The notes under the pieces are model-generated. The model was not told the origin of the DNA. It did no database searches and saw only the letters and a list, made by a program, of their open reading frames with translations. The translations under genes were made by a program, and so were the position numbers. 64,000 nucleotides of DNA from Candidatus Planktophila dulcis (GTDB lineage Bacteria > Actinomycetota > Actinomycetes > Nanopelagicales > Nanopelagicaceae): assembly GCF_002288225.1 (NCBI RefSeq), contig NZ_CP016777.1, forward strand, positions 1,284,020-1,348,019, in the 5' to 3' direction. Positions within the stretch are counted from its first letter, which is position 1. Every line of letters starts with the position of its first letter. Shown one piece after another: positions 34,647-43,921 of this stretch.

Positions 34647-36116
34647 ATGAATTCGCCATTTCGCACCTGGAGCTTGCGCAGCAGACTTTCGCTAGGAATT
34701 GTTCTACTCACAGCGATGGGATTTATCGCTGCTAGCTTTGCTACACAATCACTTCTTAAGGGTTACTTACTCACACAAGTAGATGACCAATTGGTTGCAA
34801 TTTCAGAAGCAGCCGTTCCTCGAATTGAGCGCGGTGGAATTGCTATTGACGAAGATGATGACGATGAACGACCTGGTCGTGGACTAGGGCGCGGGCTTGG
34901 TGCTCCTGCACCACTCTCTCAAATACCAACGTCAACATCGATCACAGTTCTTGGCTCTGATGGCGCTGTTCTAGGCGGTTTAGGTGGCAATTTAGGAGGC
35001 GCATCAATTACTTCCTATCTAGCAGGTCTACTGCCTGAAGAAGTTGCAGTTCATGGTGATGAAGCTTTTACGATCGCAGCTCCTGGTCCTGACTTCAGAG
35101 TTATTGCAAGGCCACTGACATCACCTGCTGGAACATTTGTCGCTGCGCAAAATCTTGGTGAGCTAGAGCGAACTCTGGCGCGACTTACTTTCTTATTTGG
35201 CCTTATCGGTCTGGCACTTCTTATCCTGATTGCCACAGCATCACGAGCTGTAATCAAAATTGGGCTTCGTCCATTGGAAGATGCGGAAAAGACTGCCGGA
35301 GAAATTGCAGCTGGGAATTACTCTGCGCGTATGCCAGAGACTGATCCTGGAACTGAAGTTGGTCGTTTAGTCTCATCGCTGAACTCGATGCTCTCACGTA
35401 TTGAAAAGTCATTTGCAATCCAGAACGAGAGTGAAAACAAGTTACGTCGCTTCGTTGCAGATGCATCTCATGAGCTGCGCACACCAATCACGGCAATTCG
35501 CGGATTCTCTGAACTTCATCGACAAGGCGCTGTCACTGGTGAGAAAGAAACTACTGAACTAATTGGTCGTATTGAAAATGAATCAAAGCGTATGGGTTCA
35601 CTTGTGGAAGATTTACTTCTTCTAGCTCGCCTGGATCAATCACGCGAAATGGATTCAAAGCCAGTTGATATCAATAAGGTTGTTGAAGATGCCGTTATCT
35701 CTGCTCGCGCTGCCGGCCCTGATCACCCAGTTGAATTCATTTCAAGCAACGATGAGATTTTTACCTTGGGTGATGAAGTGCGCATCCATCAAGTGGTTGC
35801 AAACTTACTTGCCAATGCTCGCGCTCATACGCCAGCAGGTACTCCAATTACAGTCTCTCTTTCAACAACAGATGCAGGTGTTGAAGTCACAGTTGCAGAT
35901 AAGGGTCCTGGGTTATCACTAGAGGATCAGAATCGGATCTTTGAACGGTTTTATCGCACAGATGCATCACGTGTTCGAACCGGAAGTGATGGCAGTGGGT
36001 TAGGTCTTTCTATCGTTGATGCTGTGATGCGCGCCCATGGTGGCAGCGTCTCTGTGGAATCAACGCCAGGTATAGGCGCTGTATTTACCTTGTTATTCCC
36101 CCGCAGGGCCGAGTGA
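34647..36116 (+). CDS. sensor histidine kinase (PhoR-like)
   Basis: 489-aa membrane sensor. TM1 about 13-33, an extracytoplasmic domain to about 180, TM2 about 182-202, HAMP about 203-255, HisKA with phospho-accepting His275 (DASHELRTP) and a C-terminal HATPase (VANLLANARAHTP, DKGPGLSLEDQNRIFERF, GSGLGLSIVDAV). The sensor loop holds a curious acidic run followed by Gly-Arg repeats (residues 68-86). Starts 5 bp after the response regulator. Signal unknown. The 3' end overlaps the convergent htpX by 24 bp. Confidence 0.93.
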   Translation: MNSPFRTWSLRSRLSLGIVLLTAMGFIAASFATQSLLKGYLLTQVDDQLVAISEAAVPRIERGGIAIDEDDDDERPGRGLGRGLGAPAPLSQIPTSTSITVLGSDGAVLGGLGGNLGGASITSYLAGLLPEEVAVHGDEAFTIAAPGPDFRVIARPLTSPAGTFVAAQNLGELERTLARLTFLFGLIGLALLILIATASRAVIKIGLRPLEDAEKTAGEIAAGNYSARMPETDPGTEVGRLVSSLNSMLSRIEKSFAIQNESENKLRRFVADASHELRTPITAIRGFSELHRQGAVTGEKETTELIGRIENESKRMGSLVEDLLLLARLDQSREMDSKPVDINKVVEDAVISARAAGPDHPVEFISSNDEIFTLGDEVRIHQVVANLLANARAHTPAGTPITVSLSTTDAGVEVTVADKGPGLSLEDQNRIFERFYRTDASRVRTGSDGSGLGLSIVDAVMRAHGGSVSVESTPGIGAVFTLLFPRRAE

Positions 36117-37016
36117 CTCCATCGCCTTTAACGTGGCGATACGTTCTTGAATTGGTGGATGGGTACTAAATAACTTAGAGACTGCTTGTCCATCCAGTGG
36201 GGATTCAATCCAAATATGTGCAACTGCATTTGATTTCTGACGCACCACAGTGGAATCAGCAGCTAATACCTCAAGTGCTTTACGAAGACCCGCAGGATTT
36301 CTTGTGAAGGAGACTGCAGTGGCATCAGCTAGCGCCTCACGCTTACGTGAAATCGCAGATTTTAATAACATCGCTGCAATGGGAGCGAGCATAAGAACTA
36401 CAAGAGAGAAAACAAGTGCGAGTGGATTTGAATTGCCACCGCGATCTCTATCTCTACCTCCACCAAACCACATCATGCGGGTAAGGAAATCACTCAAGAT
36501 TGCAATCGCACCTGCCGTTGTTGCAGCAACTGCTGAGACTAATGTGTCACGGTTTGCCACGTGAGATAACTCGTGGGCAATAACTCCTTGCAATTCATCG
36601 CGATCCATTACTTCAAGTATGCGTGTAGTAAAGGCAATGAGGGCATGTTCTGGATTTCGCCCTGTAGCAAAAGCATTAGGAGCGCTATCTTCAACGATGG
36701 CAACCTTCGGCATGGGCAGTCCACTTGCGATGACAACTTCTTCAATCACATTAAAGAGCTCTGGCGCATCCTCGCGTGTAATGAGTTTGGCACCTGTCAT
36801 GGTTAGAACTAATTTATCTGAGCCGTAATACGAACCCCACACGCCAATGAGTGCAAAGCCCACCGCTATCGGCACCATCGTTGATGCTGTGCCCACTCCG
36901 AAATATGTCATTGCAGCATATGCAACAAACCATGTCAGAACACCCATCGATGCCAGAAGGAAGTAAGTCTTTCCTTTATTGGCAGATTGCAGTGCGCGGA
37001 AGTTATTTTCAGCCAT
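36093..37016 (-). CDS. htpX: M48 membrane zinc metalloprotease HtpX
   Basis: Inner-membrane quality-control protease, 307 aa. Four hydrophobic segments; the zinc site HELSH (HExxH) near residue 149 and the downstream Glu in REALADATAVSFTR. Cleaves misfolded membrane proteins. It lies 8 bp after lemA, the usual lemA-htpX pair. Overlaps the convergent histidine kinase gene at the 3' end. Confidence 0.93.
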   Translation of the reverse strand: MAENNFRALQSANKGKTYFLLASMGVLTWFVAYAAMTYFGVGTASTMVPIAVGFALIGVWGSYYGSDKLVLTMTGAKLITREDAPELFNVIEEVVIASGLPMPKVAIVEDSAPNAFATGRNPEHALIAFTTRILEVMDRDELQGVIAHELSHVANRDTLVSAVAATTAGAIAILSDFLTRMMWFGGGRDRDRGGNSNPLALVFSLVVLMLAPIAAMLLKSAISRKREALADATAVSFTRNPAGLRKALEVLAADSTVVRQKSNAVAHIWIESPLDGQAVSKLFSTHPPIQERIATLKAMESLGPAGE

Positions 37017-37024
37017 AGATAAAA

Positions 37025-37573
37025 CTAGAACTTAACGTTAGGAACGTTACGATCTGCTGCATTTTCTACTTCATAGAATTCGCGAGCATCAACCTTGGCA
37101 AAGCCTGCAAAGAAGTTGGTAGGCACTGTCTTCACAGCTGTATTGAGCGAGCGCACAGTGTCGTTATAGAACTGGCGCGAGAATGAAACTTTATTCTCTG
37201 TAGTGGAAAGTTCCTCTTGGAGAGATAAGAAGTTAGAAGATGCTTTCAAATCTGGATACGCCTCAGCAACTGCAAGCAAACCACGTAGTGCATTGGTGAG
37301 TGCGCCATCTGCTGCTGCAACATCTGCAACAGTGGATGCACTCGTTGACTTAGCACGGGCTGCAACGACAGCATCAAAGGTGCCCTGTTCATGTGCGGCA
37401 TAACCTTTAACGGTCTCAACGAGGTTAGGGATCAAGTCTGCACGGCGCTTGAGTTGAACCTCAATCTGCGCGAATGCCTCATCGACTGTGATGTTCAGTC
37501 GTATGAGGCGGTTGTATTGAGCAACAGCAAAGATAACGAGAAGGACGAGTGCGCCAATGACGATAAATTCCAT
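37025..37573 (-). CDS. lemA: LemA family protein
   Basis: 182-aa protein with a single N-terminal membrane helix (MEFIVIGALVLLVIFAVAQY) and the helical LemA body: YNRLIRLNITVDEAFAQIEV, KRRADLIPNLVETVKGYA, SRQFYNDTVRSLNTAV, FPTNFFAGF-like ending. Function is not firmly known; commonly encoded with htpX, as here. ATG with a GGGG stretch upstream. Confidence 0.93.
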   Translation of the reverse strand: MEFIVIGALVLLVIFAVAQYNRLIRLNITVDEAFAQIEVQLKRRADLIPNLVETVKGYAAHEQGTFDAVVAARAKSTSASTVADVAAADGALTNALRGLLAVAEAYPDLKASSNFLSLQEELSTTENKVSFSRQFYNDTVRSLNTAVKTVPTNFFAGFAKVDAREFYEVENAADRNVPNVKF

Positions 37574-37630
37574 ACTTACTTCAACCCCTTTTGCCTGGTT
37601 GGTATTCCCCAGATAGAGATTATCTAGGTG

Positions 37631-38209
37631 TTATTTGATTTTACTTTGGTGGAAATTCATAAAGGAACGGCTTGGGGTTGGCCCACGCTGTCCTTGATAA
37701 CGAGATGCATAGATTGCTGAGCCGTAAGGATGCTCAGCAGGGGATGAGAGTTTAATCAGACAGAGCTGACCGATTTTCATGCCTGGGAATAACTTCACCG
37801 GCAGGTTGGCAACGTTGGAGAGTTCAAGAGTGATGTGGCCAGAAAAACCTGGATCGATAAAGCCAGCAGTTGAGTGGGTAAGAAGTCCAAGGCGCCCTAG
37901 AGATGACTTTCCCTCTAAGCGACCTGCGATGTCATCAGGCAGTGTGATGATTTCGTAGGTGGATGCCAGAACGAATTCACCTGGGTGCAAGATAAATGCT
38001 TCGCCATCTTCGGCGATGACTTCGCGGGTGAGCTCAGATTGTTCGATCGATGGATCGATCACTGAGTACTTGTGGTTCTCAAAGACGCGGAAGAACTTAT
38101 CCAGGCGGACATCAACTGATGATGGCTGGATCATCGCCTCTTCATAGGGCTCAACGGCAACGCGGCCTGATTGAATTTCGGAGCGGATATCGCGGTCACT
38201 GAGTAGCAC
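37631..38209 (-). CDS. dcd: dCTP deaminase (actinobacterial bifunctional dCTP deaminase/dUTPase type)
   Basis: Makes dUMP or dUTP from dCTP for thymidylate synthesis. 192 aa, trimeric dUTPase-like fold: [51 protein letters not shown] with catalytic Glu, and [11 protein letters not shown] at the C-terminus. Sequence is closest in character to the mycobacterial bifunctional enzyme; the second activity is inferred from that. GTG start 6 nt after TAGGCT on the minus strand, a leaderless-type promoter. Confidence 0.93.
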   Translation of the reverse strand: MLLSDRDIRSEIQSGRVAVEPYEEAMIQPSSVDVRLDKFFRVFENHKYSVIDPSIEQSELTREVIAEDGEAFILHPGEFVLASTYEIITLPDDIAGRLEGKSSLGRLGLLTHSTAGFIDPGFSGHITLELSNVANLPVKLFPGMKIGQLCLIKLSSPAEHPYGSAIYASRYQGQRGPTPSRSFMNFHQSKIK

Positions 38210-38215
38210 GGCGCG

Positions 38216-38221
38216 AGCCTA
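38216..38221 (-). promoter_or_regulatory. -10 box, leaderless-type (dcd)
   Basis: TAGGCT on the minus strand, 6 nt before the GTG start at 38209; no Shine-Dalgarno. Confidence 0.6.
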
Positions 38222-38243
38222 CCTTTTTTACCCCATAAAAAGG
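38222..38243. repeat. inverted repeat between dcd and the acyl-CoA dehydrogenase gene
   Basis: CCTTTTT (38222-38228) and AAAAAGG (38237-38243), perfect 7-bp arms in the 81-bp divergent gap. It may be an operator or part of the promoter; function unknown. Confidence 0.35.
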
Positions 38244-38290
38244 CCCTTGGCACGCTTGCGTAAGTTACTGGCGGGTAGCACCATTGCCCC

Positions 38291-40117
38291 ATGAGCCATT
38301 ACACAGCCAACCTGCGCGATATCGAATTCTGCCTCTTTGACCTCTTGGGCCGTGAAAAAGTTCTGGGTACATCTATCTACTCAGATCTTGATCGCGACAC
38401 AGCGATGGGCATGTTGGAGGAGATGAAGCGTTTATGTGAAAACGATCTTGCAGCATCTTTTGTTGAAGGCGATCGAGTCGGTGCAATCTTGAATAAAGCA
38501 ACTGGAGATGTCAATCTTCCTGCAAGTTTTATCAAATCCTATAAAGCATATGTCGATGGTGAGTGGTGGCGCCTTGATGCACCCGTTGATTTAGGTGGAA
38601 TGAAAATCCCACAATCGGTTCGTTGGGCAATTGCTGAAATGGTTCTTGGGTCCAATCCTGGAATTCATCTCTATGCATCTGGTTATGCATTCGCTCAAGT
38701 TGCTTATGTCTTAGGAACAGATGAGCAGAAGATTATGGCAAAGCACATGGTGGAACGCCATTGGGGTGCAACGATGCAGCTAACAGAACCAGATGCTGGT
38801 TCAGATGTCGGTGCAGGTCGCACCAAGGCTGTGCAGCAAGCAGATGGAACTTGGCACATCACTGGTAATAAGCGTTACATCACATCAGGTGATGCTGACT
38901 TCTATGAAAATGTCATGCACTTTGTTCTTGCGCGTCGCGAAGGTGGCGGACCTGGAACAAAGGGTCTCTCACTCTTTCTTATTCCAAAGTTTATGTTTGA
39001 TCTTAAAACGGGAGATCTTGGAAAGCGCAACGGCGTCTATGTCACAGCGCTGGAAGATAAAATGGGCTTGAATGTCTCTGCAACGTGTGAAGTTTATCTT
39101 GGTGAGAATGAACCAGCTGTTGGTTACCTACTTGGCGATGTTCACCAAGGTATTGCGCAGATGTTTAAGATCATTGAGTTTGCACGCATGATGGTGGGAA
39201 CAAAGGCAATCGCAACTCTCTCTGCCGGTTATCACCAAGCTCTCGCCTATGCCAAGACCCGTGTACAGGGCGGTGATATGAAGGTCATGAACGATAAGGC
39301 GAGCCCTCGTGTGACCATCATTAAGCACCCAGATGTGCGCCGTTCACTGATGGTGCAGAAGGCTTACTCGGAAGGTATGCGTGCACTCATTCTCTACACA
39401 GCATCGATTCAAGATGAGATTGAACTCGCTCGCGCTGCAGGAGATACCGAGAAGACTGAAACGATGGAAAAGTTGAATGATCTCCTACTTCCTGTTGTTA
39501 AAGGTTTTGGTTCTGAAAAGTCATGGACTCTTCTTGGCACAGAGTCGCTACAAACATTTGGTGGAGCCGGCTTCACACGTGACTGGCCACTAGAACAATA
39601 TGTGCGCGATGCAAAGATTGATACTTTGTATGAAGGCACCACTGCAATTCAAGGTCTTGACTTCTTCTTCCGCAAGGTTGTAAAAGATGGTGGACGCTCA
39701 CTTGGGCTACTTGGCAAAGAGATTCAAGCATTTGCTGAAAGCGGTGGCGTTCATGCAGATGAGAAGGCGGCGCTTTCTAAGGCGCTCGGTGATCTCAATG
39801 GAATCATTGGCGTTCTTGTAGGACACGCAATGGCATCTCAAGAAAAGGCTGATGAGATTTATAAGGTGGGCCTGAGCACATCACGTGCACTGATGTGCGT
39901 GGGTGATGTCATCATCTCGTGGCTCCTTCTTCGCCAAGCAGATATCGCAGCTGCAAAGCTTGCTGCAGGTGCTGGAAAAGATACTGATTTCTACACAGGC
40001 AAAGTTGCATCAGCAAAGTTCTTTGTAGCAACAGTTCTTCCTCACATCACAGCAGATCGCAAGATTGTTGAAGGAACTGACGCATCCATCATGGAGATTC
40101 CTGAGTCCGCTTTCTAA
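38291..40117 (+). CDS. acyl-CoA dehydrogenase (long FadE5-like form)
   Basis: FAD enzyme for the first step of fatty-acid beta-oxidation. At 608 aa it has the extra C-terminal domain of the FadE5/AcdB-type family. Visible: MQLTEPDAGSDVG for FAD and substrate binding, [57 protein letters not shown] and the catalytic Glu region LYEGTTAIQGLDF. ATG start. Electrons would go to electron-transfer flavoprotein encoded elsewhere. No other beta-oxidation gene lies beside it. Confidence 0.93.
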   Translation: MSHYTANLRDIEFCLFDLLGREKVLGTSIYSDLDRDTAMGMLEEMKRLCENDLAASFVEGDRVGAILNKATGDVNLPASFIKSYKAYVDGEWWRLDAPVDLGGMKIPQSVRWAIAEMVLGSNPGIHLYASGYAFAQVAYVLGTDEQKIMAKHMVERHWGATMQLTEPDAGSDVGAGRTKAVQQADGTWHITGNKRYITSGDADFYENVMHFVLARREGGGPGTKGLSLFLIPKFMFDLKTGDLGKRNGVYVTALEDKMGLNVSATCEVYLGENEPAVGYLLGDVHQGIAQMFKIIEFARMMVGTKAIATLSAGYHQALAYAKTRVQGGDMKVMNDKASPRVTIIKHPDVRRSLMVQKAYSEGMRALILYTASIQDEIELARAAGDTEKTETMEKLNDLLLPVVKGFGSEKSWTLLGTESLQTFGGAGFTRDWPLEQYVRDAKIDTLYEGTTAIQGLDFFFRKVVKDGGRSLGLLGKEIQAFAESGGVHADEKAALSKALGDLNGIIGVLVGHAMASQEKADEIYKVGLSTSRALMCVGDVIISWLLLRQADIAAAKLAAGAGKDTDFYTGKVASAKFFVATVLPHITADRKIVEGTDASIMEIPESAF

Positions 40118-40127
40118 GTAATTAAGT

Positions 40128-40133
40128 TAGACT
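40128..40133 (+). promoter_or_regulatory. -10 box, leaderless-type (EamA transporter)
   Basis: TAGACT, 6 nt before the GTG start at 40140. No Shine-Dalgarno. Confidence 0.6.
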
Positions 40134-40139
40134 CCGCAG

Positions 40140-41060
40140 GTGCTCACCAAACATCGCGGCGAATTCCTGCTTGTTCTGGGAGCTTTCTTCTTCTCATTCT
40201 CAGGCATCATTGTCACTGTTGTCATGAAGCACCTTCCGGCACTTCGCTTAGCTGAGGTGCGCTCAGTCTCAGCCGTTGTCATCCTTGGAACCTACGTTCT
40301 TCTGACCCGTCCTGAAATTATTAAGGTGAAGAAGGCAGAGATTCCTCGCCTTGCTCTTTATGGCGTTGTGGGCTTTGCCTTTGTGAACTTTGGCTATCTC
40401 CTTGGCATACAGCGCGGAGTCCCACTGGGCCTAGTCCTGATTATCGAATTCACCGCATCTATCTGGATCGCACTCTGGATTAAATTGGTGCGCAAAGGAT
40501 TTGTCTCAAATCAAATGTGGCTCGCAGTTGCACTCTCATTCACTGGCCTTGTTCTTGTTGCCAAAGTGTGGGAAGGCTTTAAATTCGATCTGATTGGAAT
40601 TACAGCAGCAACTCTCTGTGCATTCTGTTTGGCTGCATACTTCCTCATGAGTGAGCGCATCGGAAAGAGTCGTGAACCGATTGCAACTCTGATTTTCGGT
40701 ATGGGTTTTGCATCCGCCTTCTGGCTCATCGTTCTACCACCTTGGACATTTCCTTTTGAGGTATTTACCGTGCAGATGGATTTGGGTGGAATTGCAAAGG
40801 GCACGATGCTTCCAGGTTGGTTACTCATCGGCGCAGCTGCAATCTTTGGAACTGTCGTTCCCTACATGCTCGTTCTCTCAGGAATGAAATTACTCACCGC
40901 ATCAACAAGTAGTGTTATTGGAATGTTGGAGCCAGTTATCGCTGGTGCATTTGCATGGATCTGGTTTGCACAGAGCTGGGATGGGATTCAACTGATGGGC
41001 GCTGCAACGGTACTTGTGGGAATCTACTTAGCTGATCGCGCTAAGACTGTTGCGAGTTAA
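40140..41060 (+). CDS. EamA/DMT-family transporter
   Basis: Drug/metabolite transporter superfamily protein, 306 aa with ten helices in two EamA repeats (about 8-140 and 155-300). The second repeat ends in SVIGMLEPVIAGAFAWIWF, a common EamA signature. Substrate unknown (amino acids, purines or metabolites in relatives). GTG start 22 bp after the acyl-CoA dehydrogenase, with its own -10 box. Convergent with dnaB, 4 bp apart. Confidence 0.88.
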   Translation: MLTKHRGEFLLVLGAFFFSFSGIIVTVVMKHLPALRLAEVRSVSAVVILGTYVLLTRPEIIKVKKAEIPRLALYGVVGFAFVNFGYLLGIQRGVPLGLVLIIEFTASIWIALWIKLVRKGFVSNQMWLAVALSFTGLVLVAKVWEGFKFDLIGITAATLCAFCLAAYFLMSERIGKSREPIATLIFGMGFASAFWLIVLPPWTFPFEVFTVQMDLGGIAKGTMLPGWLLIGAAAIFGTVVPYMLVLSGMKLLTASTSSVIGMLEPVIAGAFAWIWFAQSWDGIQLMGAATVLVGIYLADRAKTVAS

Positions 41061-41064
41061 GTAA

Positions 41065-42525
41065 CTACTCGTTCCAACCGCCATCACCAGGTGAAGATGG
41101 TTGAATATCTGAAGCACCCGTTGACTGTGTGAAGTCGCGGCCTGCACCCACATTTGGTGCCATATCGAAGAAGCGTGCAAAGTGAAGTTGTGCTGAGACT
41201 GTAATAGTTCTTGTTGGTCCATTACGGTGCTTTGCAACGATGAAATCTGCTTCACCTGATCGGTTCTGTGAGTCATACATATCATCGCGGTGGAGCAAGA
41301 TAACAACGTCAGCATCTTGTTCGATAGAACCAGATTCACGAAGGTCAGAGAGCATCGGCTTCTTATCAGAGCGTTGTTCCGGTGAACGATTGAGCTGAGA
41401 GATAGCAATTACAGGAACATTGAGTTCTTTTGCCATCAGCTTGAGGTGACGTGAGAATTCAGATACTTCTTGCTGACGGTTTTCAACGCGTTTACCTGAT
41501 GACATCAGCTGCAGGTAGTCGATAACAATGAGTTTGAGATCATGGCGCTGCTTCAGGCGACGGGCCTTTGCGCGAATCTCCATCATCGAAAGATTTGGTG
41601 AATCATCGATAAAGAGCGGTGCATCAGAGATCTCACCCATACGACGAGCAAGCTTTGCCCACTCATCATCGCTGAGTTGTCCGGAGCGAATATTGTTAAG
41701 GCCAACACGCGCTTCAGCTGACAACATACGCATCGTGATTTCAGATTTCGACATTTCGAGTGAGAAGATCACAGCTGCTTGGTTCTCATGGATTGCAGCA
41801 TGGCGCGCGATATCAAGACCGAGTGTTGACTTACCCACTGCAGGACGTGCCGCAAGAATAATCATGTTGCCTGGATGGAAACCATGTGTGAGCGCATCGA
41901 GATCACGGAAACCAGATTTCACACCTTCAATACCAATACCTTTAGAGATCGCTTCGATTTCATCAAGGGCTGCAGGTAGCAAAGTACTGAGCTGCACATA
42001 ATCCTCTGATGAACGTCGCTCTGTTACTGCATAAACTTCCGCTTGCGCAGCATCTACTGCATCATCGACTTCACCGTTTTGGTCATACCCGAGTTGAACA
42101 ATCTTTGTTCCAGCTTCAACAAGGCGGCGCATAATTGCATGTTCTAAAACAATCTTTGCGTAGTAACCAGCATTAGCTGCAGTTGGAACAGATGAGATAA
42201 GAGTATGTAGATATGGCGCACCACCTGCGCGTGCTATCTCACCGCGCTTTGTGAGCTCTGATGCAACAGTGACCGCATCTGCGGGTTCTCCACGACCATA
42301 GAGATCAAGAATTGCATCATAGATAAGTTCATGCGCTGGGCGATAGAAATCGCGTTCGCGTAATACTTCAACAACATCTGCAATTGCATCTTTTGATAAC
42401 AACATTCCACCGAGAACAGATTGTTCTGCTTGTAGATCTTGTGGTGGTGTGCGCTCATACTCTGCACCGACTGTATTAAAGGTGGCAGCGCCTCGAGAGT
42501 TGTTAGGTAGTTCTGCAATACTCAT
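41065..42525 (-). CDS. dnaB: replicative DNA helicase
   Basis: Hexameric 5'-3' helicase of the replication fork, 486 aa, no intein (mycobacterial dnaB often has one). The N-terminal domain (about 25-130, PPQDLQAEQSVLGGML) and the RecA-like motor show Walker A ARPAVGKSTLGL, Walker B LIVIDYLQLM and the AISQLNRSPEQR loop. ATG with AGGAAGG 8 nt upstream. In relatives it follows rplI directly; here corA and a 406-bp gap holding DnaA-box-like repeats intervene. Confidence 0.97.
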   Translation of the reverse strand: MSIAELPNNSRGAATFNTVGAEYERTPPQDLQAEQSVLGGMLLSKDAIADVVEVLRERDFYRPAHELIYDAILDLYGRGEPADAVTVASELTKRGEIARAGGAPYLHTLISSVPTAANAGYYAKIVLEHAIMRRLVEAGTKIVQLGYDQNGEVDDAVDAAQAEVYAVTERRSSEDYVQLSTLLPAALDEIEAISKGIGIEGVKSGFRDLDALTHGFHPGNMIILAARPAVGKSTLGLDIARHAAIHENQAAVIFSLEMSKSEITMRMLSAEARVGLNNIRSGQLSDDEWAKLARRMGEISDAPLFIDDSPNLSMMEIRAKARRLKQRHDLKLIVIDYLQLMSSGKRVENRQQEVSEFSRHLKLMAKELNVPVIAISQLNRSPEQRSDKKPMLSDLRESGSIEQDADVVILLHRDDMYDSQNRSGEADFIVAKHRNGPTRTITVSAQLHFARFFDMAPNVGAGRDFTQSTGASDIQPSSPGDGGWNE

Positions 42526-42594
42526 GCGACATACCTTCCTCTAGACCACTGACATCACTCGTTATATGCGAGAAATTTGGGTTGAAGTCAGCGT

Positions 42595-42640
42595 GGCCCG
42601 GACAGCCTTCACACCTCTTAAGAAGGCGTGAATGCGGGCT
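42595..42640. other. nested inverted repeat in the dnaB leader region
   Basis: GCCCG (42596-42600) pairs with CGGGC (42635-42639). Inside, TTCAC (42608-42612) pairs with GTGAA (42628-42632), and CCT/AGG (42614-42616, 42624-42626) extend toward the loop. It lies 70-115 bp before dnaB on the minus strand. Could be a leader RNA hairpin or a DNA site. It has no T tract, so it is unlikely to be an intrinsic terminator. Confidence 0.35.
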
Positions 42641-42697
42641 CCAACGGGGCAAAGGTATGTCTGTGGCTCTCCTTAAGCGAGAAAGCTTCGATCGTGA

Positions 42698-42772
42698 TGG
42701 GGATAAAGGTGTGCATAAGTAGGTGGATAAGCGTGTATTGCTGTGCATAAGGTGTTGATGAAATGTGGGTAA
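42698..42772 (+). promoter_or_regulatory. cluster of five DnaA-box-like 9-mers upstream of dnaB
   Basis: In the longest gene-free gap of the window (42526-42931). Five same-strand 9-mers each differ by one base from the DnaA box TGTGGATAA: TGGGGATAA (42698), TGTGCATAA (42710), GGTGGATAA (42722), TGTGCATAA (42742) and TGTGGGTAA (42764). Start spacings are 12, 12, 20 and 22 bp. Exact TGTGGATAA boxes occur near oriC at the window end. Possible DnaA-controlled promoter for dnaB or a titration/regulatory site. Confidence 0.6.
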
Positions 42773-42931
42773 GTACGCGATTGGTGCTATCACTCAGTAA
42801 AGGTGCAGGTCATGCACTAGATAGAAGTGCACAGCCTTGTGGAGGAAAGTAAATATCAACTTCTCACATCGTGGGACTCAAGGGTGCTCAGATGTCGCTC
42901 CACGTTCACTTTAATGCGCAAGACTTCATCC

Positions 42932-43903
42932 ATGATCGTTGATTACGCGCTCTATCAAAGTGGTCGCAGATTTACTGAGCCTTCCAATCTTCCTTCGCTG
43001 ATTCAGAAAGCAAAGAGTGAAGGTGGATTTGTCTGGTTAGGTCTTGCCGAGCCAACACAGAGTGAATTTGAAAAGGTCGTAGCTGACTTCGCATTCCATC
43101 CTCTTGCTATTGAAGATGCGGTGATGGCTCATCAACGTCCAAAGTTTGAAGAGTATCCCGGTGTTCAAGCATTTGTATTAAAGACTGCATTCTATGAAGA
43201 GAAGGGGAGCCAGATTTCAACTGGTGAAATCTTCTGCTTTATCGGTGATCACTTCATCGTTGTCGTGCGCCACGGCAATGGGGCTCCACTTATCAATACG
43301 CGGCATGCGCTTGAATCAAACCCTGAGCAGTTAGCAAAGGGTCCTTATGCAGTACTCCACGCAATCCTCGACCACGTTATCGATTGCTACATTGATATCT
43401 CACTTGAGCTAGAGACAGATGTTGTGCAGGTCGAACACAAAGTCTTTGGTGATACACGTGAGAGCGCATCACAAGAGATTTATCTCTTGAAGCGCGAGGT
43501 CATCGAGTTCCGCCACGCTATCGATCCATTGCTCTCCCCGCTTCAACAGATTGCAAGTATCGGCGCTCGTAACGTACCTGCAGAGCTCACACCATTTTTC
43601 AGAGACACTCTTGATCACCTGTCGCGTGCCTCCGATGCGGCCTCTGGGCTCGATGCTCTGCTGACTTCAGCCCTTCAAGCAGAAATTGCTCAGGTTCAAC
43701 TGCAACAGAATGAAGATATGCGCAAGATAACTTCCTATGTAGCTCTCGCATCAGTTCCAACAATGGTGGCTGGAATCTATGGAATGAACTTCGATGTGAT
43801 GCCTGAACTACGCTGGAAATTCGGCTATCCGCTGGTGGTGGGCTCACTTGTTCTTATCTCAATCCTGCTCTATCGCAAATTTAAGAAATCAGGATGGCTC
43901 TAA
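42932..43903 (+). CDS. corA: CorA-family magnesium/cobalt transporter
   Basis: Pentameric divalent cation channel, 323 aa with a large N-terminal cytosolic domain and two C-terminal helices. The pore signature GMN is in GIYGMNFDVMPEL, and the C-terminus is basic (RKFKKSGWL). Start set at ATG 42932 (MIVDYALYQSGRR), which matches actinobacterial CorA N-termini; upstream in-frame codons to 42827 show no family similarity. No good Shine-Dalgarno is visible. It sits between dnaB and rplI, which adjoin in mycobacteria, so it is an insertion in that block. Confidence 0.9.
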   Translation: MIVDYALYQSGRRFTEPSNLPSLIQKAKSEGGFVWLGLAEPTQSEFEKVVADFAFHPLAIEDAVMAHQRPKFEEYPGVQAFVLKTAFYEEKGSQISTGEIFCFIGDHFIVVVRHGNGAPLINTRHALESNPEQLAKGPYAVLHAILDHVIDCYIDISLELETDVVQVEHKVFGDTRESASQEIYLLKREVIEFRHAIDPLLSPLQQIASIGARNVPAELTPFFRDTLDHLSRASDAASGLDALLTSALQAEIAQVQLQQNEDMRKITSYVALASVPTMVAGIYGMNFDVMPELRWKFGYPLVVGSLVLISILLYRKFKKSGWL

Positions 43904-43921
43904 AAGTTTGAGTGAAATAAG

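Noticed and set aside
42503..42793. Open minus-strand frame of about 96 codons upstream of dnaB
   Set aside because: It runs into dnaB in another frame and its sequence is explained by the DnaA-box-like repeats; no family similarity, no ribosome-binding site.
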